From assembly GCA_910578115.1 (NCBI GenBank), contig CAJTPO010000002.1, forward strand, positions 124,001-188,000: 64,000 nt of DNA, given 5' to 3'. The stretch comes from an uncultured Lachnospiraceae bacterium. Lineage in GTDB: Bacteria > Bacillota > Clostridia > Lachnospirales > Lachnospiraceae. This document shows positions 8,552 through 17,310 of the stretch, piece by piece; within the stretch, counting starts at the first letter, position 1; each line of letters starts with the position of its first letter. The translations under genes were made by a program, and so were the position numbers. Below the pieces are notes generated by a model. That model did no database searches, was not told where the DNA came from, and worked only from the letters and a program-made list of their open reading frames with translations.

Positions 8552-9901
8552 ATGAGCAGATTATTTGGTACAGATGGTGTCAGAGGTATTGCAAATGAGG
8601 AATTGACGCCTCAGCTGGCGATGCAGCTTGGTCAGGCAGGAGCCTATGTGCTCTCGAAAGAGAATGCGCATAAACCGACGATCATGGTGGGATGTGATAC
8701 GAGAATTTCCGGAGATATGCTGGCAAATGCGCTTATGGCAGGAGCGTGTTCCGTCGGTGCGAATGCGGTGTATGTGGGAGTACTGCCGACACCGGCAGTG
8801 GCCTATCTCACAAGAAAGTACAAGGTGGATGCCGGGGTGGTGATCTCTGCATCGCACAACTCGGTGGAATTTAACGGAATAAAGTTTTTTGACGGTAACG
8901 GATATAAACTGCCGGATGCGTTGGAAGATGAGATAGAAGAACTGATCAGAAACGGCATGCAGGGCGTTAAGTTCCCGATCGGAGCGGGAGTCGGAAAGAT
9001 CAAGTACCGCACGGATGCCCGGGAAGAATACATCAACCATGCAATGAAAGCAGTAAATGTCGATCTGCATGGTATGAAGATCGTATTGGATTGTGCGGAG
9101 GGGGCGGCTTTCTACACTTCTGTGGAGACGATGAAGGAATTGGGAGCCGATGTGGTTGCGATCCATAACAATCCGGACGGCACGAATATTAATGCCAACT
9201 GCGGTTCCACGCATATGGAGGAGCTGCAGGCGAGAGTGGTATATGAGAAAGCGAACCTCGGCCTGGCTTTTGACGGTGACGCAGACAGACTCCTGGCAGT
9301 AGATGAGACGGGCGATATTGTTGACGGCGACCAGATCATGGCAATGGTGGGCCTGCATATGAAGCAGGGCGGCCAGTTGAATAAGAATACGATTGTTGCC
9401 ACGGTAATGAGTAATCTGGGATTCTTCCTGATGGGAGAGAGGAACGATATTCATATAGAGCAGACCAAGGTGGGCGACAGGTATGTCCTGGAAAGAATGA
9501 AGGAGATCGGGGCAAGTCTTGGCGGAGAACAGTCGGGCCATATTATCTTCCTGGATGAAAATACAACCGGAGATGGCCTCCTGAGCGCACTGCATCTGCT
9601 GCAGGTGATCGTGGAGACAGGGAAGCCGCTTTCAGAATTGACGAAGGTTATGGAAGTGATGCCGCAGGCGCTGGTTAATGCGAAGGTACCGAATCATAAG
9701 AAAGAAAAGTATATGGATTATTCCGAGATTGCAGATGCGATCACGGAGCTTAACAGGAAGTTTGCAGGTGAAGGAAGAGTGCTGATCAGACCCTCCGGAA
9801 CGGAGCCGCTTGTAAGAGTAATGATCGAAGGCAAGGATCAGAAAATGATCGACACCGAGGCTAAGAAACTGGCGGAACTTATACAGAATATTATGCTGTA
9901 A
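8552..9901 (+). CDS. glmM: Phosphoglucosamine mutase GlmM
   Basis: A 449-residue cytoplasmic enzyme that converts glucosamine-6-phosphate to glucosamine-1-phosphate for peptidoglycan precursor synthesis. The catalytic serine lies in the ISASHN motif (Ser101). The metal-binding loop DGDADR is at residues 241-246, and the phosphate-binding motif RPSGTEPLVRV is near the C terminus. The N-terminal RLFGTDGVRGIAN is characteristic of GlmM rather than of other phosphohexomutases. Ribosome site GGAAAGGAAG. Third gene of the c-di-AMP operon; GlmM binds CdaA and lowers its activity in other Firmicutes. No anomalies seen. Confidence 0.97.
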   Translation: MSRLFGTDGVRGIANEELTPQLAMQLGQAGAYVLSKENAHKPTIMVGCDTRISGDMLANALMAGACSVGANAVYVGVLPTPAVAYLTRKYKVDAGVVISASHNSVEFNGIKFFDGNGYKLPDALEDEIEELIRNGMQGVKFPIGAGVGKIKYRTDAREEYINHAMKAVNVDLHGMKIVLDCAEGAAFYTSVETMKELGADVVAIHNNPDGTNINANCGSTHMEELQARVVYEKANLGLAFDGDADRLLAVDETGDIVDGDQIMAMVGLHMKQGGQLNKNTIVATVMSNLGFFLMGERNDIHIEQTKVGDRYVLERMKEIGASLGGEQSGHIIFLDENTTGDGLLSALHLLQVIVETGKPLSELTKVMEVMPQALVNAKVPNHKKEKYMDYSEIADAITELNRKFAGEGRVLIRPSGTEPLVRVMIEGKDQKMIDTEAKKLAELIQNIML

Positions 9902-9904
9902 CAC

Positions 9905-9933
9905 TTGTTATTTCTGGTAAAAAATGCTATAGT
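9905..9933 (+). promoter_or_regulatory. Sigma-A type promoter for the HPr gene
   Basis: TTGTTA at 9905-9910, a 17-base spacer with an extended TGC, then TATAGT at 9928-9933. It starts just after glmM stops and gives a leader of about 100 bases before the HPr gene, containing a small hairpin (CATTAATT/AATTAATG). Confidence 0.6.
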
Positions 9934-10041
9934 AAAACTAGGTTGCGGTTAGCAGTGTATTGCATTAATTATGAAGGAAATTAATGGAATGCAGTGCAGA
10001 GGGGGAGGCTTCAACCGGAATTGAATTTGGAGGATAAGGGT

Positions 10042-10305
10042 ATGGTAAGCCAAAAGGTAGTCATCAAAAACCCGACAGGGCTGCATCTAAGACCGGCAGG
10101 CATCCTATGTAAGGAAGCGATGCAATTTAAATCTTTAATAACTTTTACATTTCGGGACAATACAGCAAATGCCAAAAGTGTATTGAGTGTGCTTGGTGCA
10201 TGTGTTAAGTGCGGTGACGAGGTCGAGTTTGTTTGTGATGGTGAAGACGAAGAAGAAGCATTGAAGACATTAATAAATGCGATTGAAAGTGGACTCGGTG
10301 AATAA
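10042..10305 (+). CDS. ptsH: HPr family phosphocarrier protein
   Basis: An 87-residue HPr-type protein, the usual family length. HPr passes phosphate from enzyme I to sugar-specific PTS components. The active-site histidine is His15 in TGLHLRPAG, and the regulatory serine is Ser46 in NAKSVLSV, the residue phosphorylated by HPr kinase in Firmicutes. Keeping both suggests a true HPr rather than Crh, which lacks His15. The ATG at 10042 has a GGAGG site eight bases upstream; the frame is open further upstream, but that extension has no ribosome site. It stands alone here, without ptsI. A strong terminator follows. Confidence 0.88.
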   Translation: MVSQKVVIKNPTGLHLRPAGILCKEAMQFKSLITFTFRDNTANAKSVLSVLGACVKCGDEVEFVCDGEDEEEALKTLINAIESGLGE

Positions 10306-10317
10306 TACTGTCTGTTT

Positions 10318-10345
10318 AGCCCGTTGTATACAACGGGCTTTTCTT
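10318..10345 (+). terminator. Rho-independent terminator after HPr gene
   Basis: A perfect 22-base palindrome (AGCCCGTTGTA and its complement) at 10318-10339 followed by TTTTCTTTG. It closes the HPr transcription unit before leuA. Confidence 0.85.
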
Positions 10346-10414
10346 TGTTTCAAAGAAAAACGCATTGCTGTTGTTTCATGAATTAAATATTTAGCGCAAA
10401 TGGGAGGAAGGAAA

Positions 10415-12094
10415 GTGTTAAATTACAAACATTATCGTAAAAATCCGGTGGTAAGCTATCCGGAAAGAAAATGGCCGGGGAAGGAGATCGAGAAAGCGCC
10501 CATCTGGTGCAGCGTAGATCTGCGTGATGGAAACCAGGCGCTGATCGATCCCATGGTGGTGTCTGAGAAGATAGAATTCTTCAATTATCTGATTAAGCTG
10601 GGCTTTAAGGAGATCGAGGTCGGTTTTCCGGCTGCCAGCCAGATAGAATTTGACTTTCTGCGTCAGCTGGTTGACCGTAAACTGATTCCGGATGACGTAG
10701 TCGTACAGGTATTGACTCAGTGCAGAGAGGAATTGGTGGAGAGGACTTTCGAGGCAATCGAGGGATGTAAGCAGGCCATCGTGCATATTTACAATTCGAC
10801 CTCTACACTGCAGCGGGACGTGGTATTCCATATGGATAAGGAGGAGATCACCAGGATTGCAGTGGAAGGCACGAAGATGGTGAAGCGGCATGCCGCAAGA
10901 TTCCCTGGTAAGATCATACTGGAATATTCGCCGGAGAGCTTTACCGGAACGGAACTGGATTATGCACTGGAGATCTGTACTGCGGTGCAGGAGGAGTGGG
11001 GGCCGACGAAAGAGGAGCCGATGATCATCAATCTGCCGTCCACGGTGGAGACGAACACTCCGAATGTATATGCAGATCAGATCGAGTGGATGAATACGCA
11101 TTTTAAGAACAGGGAGAGCATCATCCTCAGCGTTCATCCGCATAATGACAGAGGCACGGGAGTGGCCAGTGCGGAGCTGGCGCTGTTAGCGGGAGCAGAG
11201 CGTGTGGAAGGTACACTGTTCGGCAATGGTGAGCGGACCGGCAATGTGGATATCATGAATATCGCTTATAATATGTTTTCACAGGGAATTGATCCCGATC
11301 TGGCCATCGAGCATGTCAATGAGAGCATAGAGATCTACGAGAGATGCTGTAAGATGCAGATACATCCGCGACATCCCTATGCCGGCAAGCTGGTATTTAC
11401 AGCTTTCTCCGGCTCCCATCAGGACGCGATCAACAAAGGCGTGCAGGCCTTGAAGGAGCGTGGAAGCGAGATCTGGCAGGTGCCCTATCTGCCCATAGAT
11501 CCTTCGGATATCGGCAGAGAATATGAGCCGATCGTGCGCATCAACTCCCAGTCCGGAAAGGGCGGCGTGGCTTTTATCATGGATACGTATTTCGGATTCA
11601 AGCTGCCTAAGGGGATGCATAAGGAATTTGCGGGAGTCATCCAGAAGATATCCGAGAAGCAGGGGGAAGTGTCGCCTGATCAGATTATGGAGAATTTCCG
11701 GGAGCAGTATCTTGACCAGAAAGAGCCGATTCATTTCCGCAGGCTGCGCGTGGATGACTTAAGCGAAGAGACGACATCGGAATTTGATACAAGGGTGGTT
11801 GTAATATACACGGATGCCGGTGCGGAGAAGCGGTTTGAGGCGGTGGGCAACGGCCCGATTGACGCTGTAAAACGCGGATTGCAGGAGGAGCTGGAACTTG
11901 ATATCAAGATTCTGGATTACGAGGAGCATGCGCTGCAGAGCGGATCTAACTCGCAGGCGGCGGCTTATATTCATCTGCTTGACGTGGAGAGCGGACGCGT
12001 TACGTACGGCGTGGGTGTAAGCTCAAATATTACAAGGGCGTCGGTGAGAGCCATTTTCTCGGCAATCAACAGATTAGGGCTGGGAGAACGTTAA
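10415..12094 (+). CDS. leuA: 2-isopropylmalate synthase
   Basis: A 559-residue enzyme of the LeuA2 type that condenses acetyl-CoA with 2-oxoisovalerate in the first committed step of leucine synthesis. The catalytic barrel begins with the DLRDGNQAL motif, and SVHPHNDRG carries the metal-binding histidines. GNGERTGN and a C-terminal regulatory domain (from about residue 430) complete the usual layout. I choose GTG at 10415 because the GGAGGAAGG site at 10403-10411 would lie inside the coding part if the ATG at 10400 were used. No other leucine genes are adjacent, and no T-box or attenuator was recognised upstream. Confidence 0.93.
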   Translation: MLNYKHYRKNPVVSYPERKWPGKEIEKAPIWCSVDLRDGNQALIDPMVVSEKIEFFNYLIKLGFKEIEVGFPAASQIEFDFLRQLVDRKLIPDDVVVQVLTQCREELVERTFEAIEGCKQAIVHIYNSTSTLQRDVVFHMDKEEITRIAVEGTKMVKRHAARFPGKIILEYSPESFTGTELDYALEICTAVQEEWGPTKEEPMIINLPSTVETNTPNVYADQIEWMNTHFKNRESIILSVHPHNDRGTGVASAELALLAGAERVEGTLFGNGERTGNVDIMNIAYNMFSQGIDPDLAIEHVNESIEIYERCCKMQIHPRHPYAGKLVFTAFSGSHQDAINKGVQALKERGSEIWQVPYLPIDPSDIGREYEPIVRINSQSGKGGVAFIMDTYFGFKLPKGMHKEFAGVIQKISEKQGEVSPDQIMENFREQYLDQKEPIHFRRLRVDDLSEETTSEFDTRVVVIYTDAGAEKRFEAVGNGPIDAVKRGLQEELELDIKILDYEEHALQSGSNSQAAAYIHLLDVESGRVTYGVGVSSNITRASVRAIFSAINRLGLGER

Positions 12095-12115
12095 CGTCCG
12101 GAGAGGAGAAGGTAT

Positions 12116-12832
12116 ATGACGCAGATAGAACAACTGAGGGAATGGGTACGCGAGAGTGATAATATTGTTTTCTTCGGTGGAGCGGGGGTATCCACGGAGA
12201 GCGGCATTCCGGATTTCAGGAGTGTGGACGGGCTGTATCACCAGCAGTATGATTATCCGTCGGAGACAATCCTGAGTCATACATTTTACAGGCAGAAGAC
12301 GGAAGAATTCTACCGGTTCTACCGGGCCAGGATGCTGTGCCTGGATGCGAAGCCGAACGCGGCACACAGGAAACTGGCGCAGTGGGAGCAGGAAGGAAAG
12401 CTGAAAGCGGTGGTGACGCAGAATATTGACGGGCTGCATCAGGCTGCGGGCAGTAAGGTGGTATTGGAGCTGCATGGTTCGGTGCTGCGTAATTACTGTG
12501 AACGCTGCGGCAGGTTTTATGGCGTGGAGCATATTGTCACTTCTGAGGGGGTGCCGGTATGTGAGTGCGGTGGAAGCATTAAGCCCGATGTGGTGTTATA
12601 TGAGGAAGGGCTGGATCAGAAGACGCTTACGGACGCGGTACGTTATATCAGTGAGGCGGATGTCCTGATTGTAGGCGGTACGTCTCTGGCGGTGTATCCG
12701 GCCGCCGGCCTTCTGGATTACTACAGGGGAAATAAGCTTGTTCTGGTGAATAAGACGCCTACGCCGCGGGATTCCGCTGCCAATCTGGTGGTGCAGGGAA
12801 GCATCGGAGAGATCTTTTCACAGCTTGATTGA
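12116..12832 (+). CDS. cobB: NAD-dependent protein deacylase, Sir2 family
   Basis: A 238-residue sirtuin that removes acyl groups from lysine using NAD. Visible motifs: GAGVSTESGIPDFRS (NAD binding), TQNIDGLHQ, and catalytic His120 in LHGSV. A structural zinc site uses C128-x2-C131 and C149-x-C151; the second pair has one residue between the cysteines instead of two, a variation also seen in other sirtuins. The start follows GGAGAGGAGAAGG. It lies 21 bases after leuA, so it may be read from the same transcript. The cytosolic targets cannot be deduced from the sequence. Confidence 0.93.
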   Translation: MTQIEQLREWVRESDNIVFFGGAGVSTESGIPDFRSVDGLYHQQYDYPSETILSHTFYRQKTEEFYRFYRARMLCLDAKPNAAHRKLAQWEQEGKLKAVVTQNIDGLHQAAGSKVVLELHGSVLRNYCERCGRFYGVEHIVTSEGVPVCECGGSIKPDVVLYEEGLDQKTLTDAVRYISEADVLIVGGTSLAVYPAAGLLDYYRGNKLVLVNKTPTPRDSAANLVVQGSIGEIFSQLD

Positions 12833-12931
12833 TTTACAGGTTCCCGCAGGCATTCATAGAGTACAGGATGTGATATCGTAATTTACGCATTCTGTTCCGG
12901 ACAACGACAGATGTGGGGAGGTGTTGTGTTA

Positions 12932-13135
12932 ATGGATATTCAGGTGGGTGACATCCTGAAATTGAAGAAGCAGCATCCCTGCGGTTCCAGGGAGTGGGAG
13001 GTGCTGCGGATCGGCGCGGATTTCCGTTTAAAATGCAGGGGCTGCGGGCATCAGATCATGATTGCACGCAGACAGGCTGAGAAGAATGTGAAGGAGATCA
13101 TACAGGGTGACGGGCGAGATCAGGAGATTCCATAA
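12932..13135 (+). CDS. DUF951 domain protein
   Basis: A 67-residue protein with the DUF951 pattern: VGDILKLKKQHPCGS, then CRGCGHQIMI. The two cysteines and the early PCGS cysteine could bind metal. The function is unknown, but such genes are often found upstream of rpsF in Firmicutes, as here. I prefer the ATG at 12932, placed eight bases after GGGGAGGTG, over the ATG at 12911, which would swallow that site. Confidence 0.8.
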   Translation: MDIQVGDILKLKKQHPCGSREWEVLRIGADFRLKCRGCGHQIMIARRQAEKNVKEIIQGDGRDQEIP

Positions 13136-13159
13136 AATCCGCTTGCGCAATCCCCTTTC

Positions 13160-13262
13160 TTGTGGTATCATTAGTACTCGTGATATACTAATTTGACTTT
13201 AAGTCATCATCCTTGCTCCTTTCTGTTAGAAGGGGCCAGAGACCAAAAGGAGGAAACGAAGC
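13160..13262 (+). promoter_or_regulatory. Promoter and probable autoregulatory leader of rpsF
   Basis: TTGTGG at 13160-13165 and TATACT at 13184-13189 (18-base spacer) form a plausible promoter. In the leader, CTCCTTT at 13216-13222 can pair with AAAGGAG at 13246-13252, which includes the rpsF ribosome site, so the leader can fold to hide it. S6:S18 binding leaders are known upstream of rpsF in many bacteria; I infer the same here but did not confirm the full consensus. Confidence 0.45.
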
Positions 13263-13553
13263 ATGAACAAATACGAATTAGCCGTTGTTGTCAGTGCGAA
13301 GATCGAAGACGAAGAGAGAGCCGCTACTTTAGAGAAAGCGAAGGCTCTGGTAGAAAGATTCGGCGGACAGATTACCAATGTTGACGACTGGGGTAAGAAG
13401 AGATTAGCCTATGAAGTGCAGAAAATGAAAGAGGCTTTTTACTATTTCATCCAGTTTGATGCAGAGAGCAATGTTCCGGCTGAGATTGAGAGCCGTATCC
13501 GTATCATGGATAACGTCATCAGATATCTGTGCGTAAGACAGGACGAGAAATAG
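13263..13553 (+). CDS. rpsF: 30S ribosomal protein S6
   Basis: A 96-residue protein matching S6, which binds S18 on the platform of the small ribosomal subunit. It starts MNKYELAVVV and holds the family's DDWGKKRLAYEVQK motif and a C-terminal NVIRYLCVRQDE. AAAAGGAGG lies before the ATG. First gene of the conserved rpsF-ssb-rpsR operon; ssb begins 12 bases after the stop. Confidence 0.97.
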   Translation: MNKYELAVVVSAKIEDEERAATLEKAKALVERFGGQITNVDDWGKKRLAYEVQKMKEAFYYFIQFDAESNVPAEIESRIRIMDNVIRYLCVRQDEK

Positions 13554-13565
13554 AAAGAGGAATCT

Positions 13566-14009
13566 ATGAACAAAGTAATACTAATGGGGCGTTTGACAAG
13601 AGATCCTGAGGTGAGATATTCCCAGGGAGATAACGCTATGGCAGTTGCGAGATATACATTGGCCGTGGACCGCAGATTCAATCGTAATAACGATGATCAG
13701 ACCGCAGATTTTATCAGCTGTGTTGCTTTTGGCAGATCAGGTGAATTTGCCGAGAAGTATCTCCACAAAGGGACTAAGATTGCGATTACGGGACGCATCC
13801 AGACAGGCAGCTATACCAATAAGGATGGCGTTAAAGTGTATACAACAGACGTTGTAGTAGAGGATCAGGAATTTGCTGAGAGCAAGAACAGCGCCGGCAG
13901 CGTCGGCGACAGTGGATTTGCTCCTGCAGGAAGACCTGCACCGGCAGCGGCCGGAGATGGTTTCATGAATATTCCCGACGGAATCGACGAGGAACTGCCG
14001 TTCAACTGA
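13566..14009 (+). CDS. ssb: Single-stranded DNA-binding protein
   Basis: A 147-residue SSB with an N-terminal OB fold (MNKVILMGRLTRDPEVRY, then ADFISCVAFGRSGEFAEKYL), a flexible glycine/alanine/proline-rich linker and the acidic C-terminal tip DEELPFN that recruits replication and repair proteins. It coats single-stranded DNA in replication and repair. Its place between rpsF and rpsR is standard for Firmicutes. Length and tip are normal. Confidence 0.97.
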   Translation: MNKVILMGRLTRDPEVRYSQGDNAMAVARYTLAVDRRFNRNNDDQTADFISCVAFGRSGEFAEKYLHKGTKIAITGRIQTGSYTNKDGVKVYTTDVVVEDQEFAESKNSAGSVGDSGFAPAGRPAPAAAGDGFMNIPDGIDEELPFN

Positions 14010-14072
14010 TCATATGATTTGGTGACAGAGAAGTGACCTTATCTGTTACTGATTTTAGAAGGAGGCAAAACC

Positions 14073-14336
14073 ATGGCATTTAATAAAACAGACAGGCCGG
14101 ATTATCCTGCAAAGAAAAAAGGCGGAATGCGCAGAAGAAAGAAAGTATGCGTATTCTGTGGAAAAGATAATGTAATTGATTACAAGGATACCAACAAGCT
14201 GAGAAGATATGTATCCGAGAGAGGTAAGATCCTTCCCAGAAGGATTACCGGTAACTGCGCTAAGCATCAGCGCGCATTGACAGTAGCGATCAAGCGTGCA
14301 AGACACGTGGCGCTTATGCCTTACGTTCAGGATTAA
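14073..14336 (+). CDS. rpsR: 30S ribosomal protein S18
   Basis: An 87-residue S18, partner of S6 on the 30S platform. Family motifs are VCVFCGKDNVIDYKD, LRRYVSERGKILPRR and TGNCAKHQR near the end. The cysteine pair CVFC with a third cysteine in TGNC marks the zinc-binding form, known as C+. GAAGGAGG precedes the ATG. It ends the operon and is followed by a terminator. Confidence 0.97.
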   Translation: MAFNKTDRPDYPAKKKGGMRRRKKVCVFCGKDNVIDYKDTNKLRRYVSERGKILPRRITGNCAKHQRALTVAIKRARHVALMPYVQD

Positions 14337-14345
14337 GGATCAGGA

Positions 14346-14384
14346 AGAGGTTTTCGCATGAAATCAATGCGAAGCCTCTTTTTT
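14346..14384 (+). terminator. Terminator after rpsR
   Basis: A hairpin formed by GAGGTTTTCGCAT and ATGCGAAGCCTC followed by a T-rich run (TTTTTTATT). It ends the rpsF-ssb-rpsR transcript. Confidence 0.85.
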
Positions 14385-14702
14385 ATTATGAAAGTCCCGG
14401 ACGGCGGCTGTCATTTTATAGAGAAAAAAGTCTATATATTGGAGTAGCGGGAATCTTCAAAAAATGCTATACTTATGATGGTGTGTATAGTAAACGACAT
14501 AACAAATTTCTGTTTCCATCTCTTGCAGAAGCCATATACGGCAGCTCCTGCAAGGCCGAAAATGAAATTTCCAATGTCGTTAACTATGAAAGTCTTCGAC
14601 TTTCACAGCATGGATGGCCATGCGGCCCGCCCGACGGCAGGCTAAGCATGATGTAAGTTTATTATAAATGGATACATATTTTTTCGGAATGGATGAAAAT
14701 GG
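14385..14702 (+). other. Non-coding, hairpin-rich region upstream of gdpP
   Basis: No coding sequence seen in 318 bases. It holds a possible -10 box (TATACT at 14468) without a convincing -35, a 107-bp imperfect palindrome (14486-14592), and a compact hairpin GAAAGTC-TTC-GACTTTC at about 14587-14603. It probably contains the promoter and leader of gdpP. Confidence 0.5.
14486..14592. repeat. Imperfect 107-bp palindrome; left arm exactly repeated at 55715-55740
   Basis: The left arm (14486-14511) begins TATAGTAAACGACATAAC and continues through AAATTTCT. The right arm (about 14568-14592) is its inverse with 20 of 25 positions matching. The 26-base left arm recurs without a mismatch, on the opposite strand, at 55715-55740. 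It could be a small inverted-repeat element or a shared regulatory site; the sequence alone does not decide. Confidence 0.6.
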
Positions 14703-16760
14703 ATGAAGAACAGCATTAAATTAAAAGGAAGAATGAAGAATTACCTGCAGTCTTCTTTATACCTGGGATTTTTGTTGATCGCAGTGGATGTTCTGATCTA
14801 CTTTATTGATTACAGGGCAGGAATAGTACTGAGCGGTTTTATCGTATTTTATATTGCCATCATTCTATATATGATGCTTTATAATAAGCCGGTGATCATG
14901 AATGAGCTGGTCAGCTTTGCCACGCAGTACGGACAGATACAGAAGAGGCTTCTGCGGGATCTGGAACTTCCCCATGCGCTTTTGGACGAAGCGGGTAAAG
15001 TGATTTGGACGAATATCGCGTTTGAGAGGATGGTACATCAGGATAAGGGATATCGTAAGTCGATCACATCTCTGTTCCCCTGCATTACGAAAGAGAAGCT
15101 TCCGGGTGAGAATGAGGAAGACGAAGTAGAATTTGATGTGGAATACGAGTCGGGAAACTATATTGCAAAGCTAAAGAAGATCTCACTGCGCGAGATGGCG
15201 GAGAACAGTGATATCATAGAAGCACAGGGGTATGACGGTTACCTGATTGCCCTTTACATGTTTGATGAGACAGCGTTGAAGATCGCGCTTCGTGAAGTGG
15301 ACAACCAGTCGTTGGCCGTAGGTCTGATCTATCTGGATAATTATGATGAAGCGTTGGAGAGCGTGGAAGAAGTGAGGCGCTCCCTGTTGATCGCCCTGAT
15401 CGATCGTAAGGTGAATAAGTATATTGCTGCATTTGACGGAATCTGCAGGAAGCTGGAGAAGGACAAGTATTTTGTGATCATGCGCAAGGAGGCAGCCATG
15501 CAGCTGCAGGAAAGCCGCTTTGATCTGTTGGAAGATGTCAAGACGGTCAATATCGGTAATGAGATGGCTGTGACGATCAGCATCGGTATGGGACTTAACG
15601 GACTCAGCTATTCGCAGAATTATGAGTTTGCCCGTAATGCGATTGATATTGCGCTGGGACGCGGCGGTGACCAGGCGGTGGTGAAGATACCGGAGAATGT
15701 TACCTATTATGGCGGTAAGAGCCAGCAGATGGAGAAGAGCACCCGTGTTAAGGCCAGAGTGAAGGCACACGCATTTAAGGAGATCGTATCGGTTAAAGAT
15801 GAAGTATATGTTATGGGACACCGGATGGGGGATGCCGACAGCTTTGGCGCCTCGGTAGGAATCTACAGGATTGCCAGGACACTGGATAAGCCGGCCCATA
15901 TTGTGCTGAATGATATCGGGGCGTCTATGCAGCCTATGATCGATATGTTTCGGAACAGCGACGGCTATGAAGAAGATATGATCGTGAACAATGCGCAGGC
16001 GCTGGAGATGGTGGGGAACAATGCGGTATTGGTAGTAGTGGATGTGAGCAAGCCCAGCATTACGGAATGTCCGGAACTGCTGAAACGCTGTAAGTCGGTG
16101 GTGGTGCTGGATCATCACAGGCAGGGAGCGGAAATCATTGAGAATGCGACACTGTCCTATATTGAATCGTACGCCTCGTCGGCCTGCGAGATGGTATCGG
16201 AGATTCTGCAGTATACCAGTGATACGCTGCGCCTTCGCCCGGAGGAGGCAGATTGCATGTACTCCGGTATTATGATAGATACCAATAATTTCATGACGAA
16301 GACGGGTGTCAGGACCTTTGAGGCGGCGGCATTCCTGCGAAGAAACGGTGCTGATGTCACTCGGGTGAGGAAGCTTTTCCGGGATGATGCGGCGGAATAT
16401 AAGGCGAAGGCGTATGCTGTCAGTCATGCGGAGATCTACAGGAACTGCTATGCCATCTCGATCTTTCACGGGGATGATCTGGCCAGCCCTACAGTGATCG
16501 GTGCGCAGGCTGCCAATGAGCTGCTGAACGTGAAAGGGATTAAGGCCAGCTTTATATTGACCCCGTATAATGGAATGATTTATATCAGCGCACGTTCCAT
16601 AGATGAGGTGAACGTGCAGGTTATTATGGAGAGAATGGGCGGCGGCGGACATTTGAATATCGCCGGGGCTCAGATGGAGAACGGTACGGTCGAAGAAGGA
16701 ATTGCTTCGATCAAGAGAACGCTTGACGCGATGATCGCGGAAGGTGAATTAGACGGATAA
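14703..16760 (+). CDS. gdpP: Cyclic-di-AMP phosphodiesterase GdpP
   Basis: A 685-residue membrane protein of the GdpP/YybT family, which hydrolyses c-di-AMP to pApA. It has two N-terminal membrane segments (about residues 15-60), a PAS-like part, a degenerate GGDEF domain with the YLDNYDEALE motif, and a C-terminal DHH-DHHA1 phosphodiesterase. Metal-binding residues are visible: D377 and D379 (GDADSFG), the DHH triad at 470-472, D526 in DTNNF, and GGGGHLNIAGAQ near the end. It is the counterpart of cdaA at 6.4 kb. The gdpP-rplI-dnaB order is conserved in Firmicutes. Only a weak GGATG-type ribosome site precedes the start. Confidence 0.95.
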   Translation: MKNSIKLKGRMKNYLQSSLYLGFLLIAVDVLIYFIDYRAGIVLSGFIVFYIAIILYMMLYNKPVIMNELVSFATQYGQIQKRLLRDLELPHALLDEAGKVIWTNIAFERMVHQDKGYRKSITSLFPCITKEKLPGENEEDEVEFDVEYESGNYIAKLKKISLREMAENSDIIEAQGYDGYLIALYMFDETALKIALREVDNQSLAVGLIYLDNYDEALESVEEVRRSLLIALIDRKVNKYIAAFDGICRKLEKDKYFVIMRKEAAMQLQESRFDLLEDVKTVNIGNEMAVTISIGMGLNGLSYSQNYEFARNAIDIALGRGGDQAVVKIPENVTYYGGKSQQMEKSTRVKARVKAHAFKEIVSVKDEVYVMGHRMGDADSFGASVGIYRIARTLDKPAHIVLNDIGASMQPMIDMFRNSDGYEEDMIVNNAQALEMVGNNAVLVVVDVSKPSITECPELLKRCKSVVVLDHHRQGAEIIENATLSYIESYASSACEMVSEILQYTSDTLRLRPEEADCMYSGIMIDTNNFMTKTGVRTFEAAAFLRRNGADVTRVRKLFRDDAAEYKAKAYAVSHAEIYRNCYAISIFHGDDLASPTVIGAQAANELLNVKGIKASFILTPYNGMIYISARSIDEVNVQVIMERMGGGGHLNIAGAQMENGTVEEGIASIKRTLDAMIAEGELDG

Positions 16761-16774
16761 GTGAGGAAACGTAT

Positions 16775-17224
16775 ATGAAGGTTATTTTACTGCAGGATGT
16801 AAAGTCACTCGGGAAAAAAGGTGAGATCGTCAATGTGAGCGACGGTTATGCCAGAAATTTTGTTTTGCCTAAGAAATTGGGTGTGGAGGCCAATTCTTCA
16901 AACATGAATGATCTGAAGCTGCAGAAGGCAAATGCTGATAAGGTTGCGCAGGAGCAGCTGGAGGCGGCGAAAGAGCTTGCGGCTCTTCTGGAGAAAAAGG
17001 AAGTTGTGCTGCAAATGAAGTCCGGAGAAGGCGGCAGAGCTTTTGGCTCCATATCTTCCAAGGAGATTGCAGCGGCTGCGAAGACACAGTGCGGGCTGGA
17101 GCTGGATAAGAAGAAGATCCAGCTTCCGGAGGCGATCAAAGCGCTGGGTGTATATGAGGTGAATGTCAAGCTGCACACGAAAGTGACCGGAAAGCTTAAG
17201 GTTAAGGTTGTGGAAGAGAATTAA
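16775..17224 (+). CDS. rplI: 50S ribosomal protein L9
   Basis: A 149-residue L9, the usual length, with the N-terminal domain motif MKVILLQDVKSLGKKGEIV and SDGYARNFVLPKKLG, a long connecting helix rich in lysine and glutamate, and the C-terminal domain. It binds 23S rRNA near the L1 stalk. It starts 14 bases after gdpP and is probably co-transcribed. Confidence 0.97.
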   Translation: MKVILLQDVKSLGKKGEIVNVSDGYARNFVLPKKLGVEANSSNMNDLKLQKANADKVAQEQLEAAKELAALLEKKEVVLQMKSGEGGRAFGSISSKEIAAAAKTQCGLELDKKKIQLPEAIKALGVYEVNVKLHTKVTGKLKVKVVEEN

Positions 17225-17310
17225 GCGTAACACTCGCAGAATATCTTCGAAAATTTACACAGGAACTTTAAGTACGGGATACCGGAATATAAGATGGCAG
17301 GTGGCAGACG

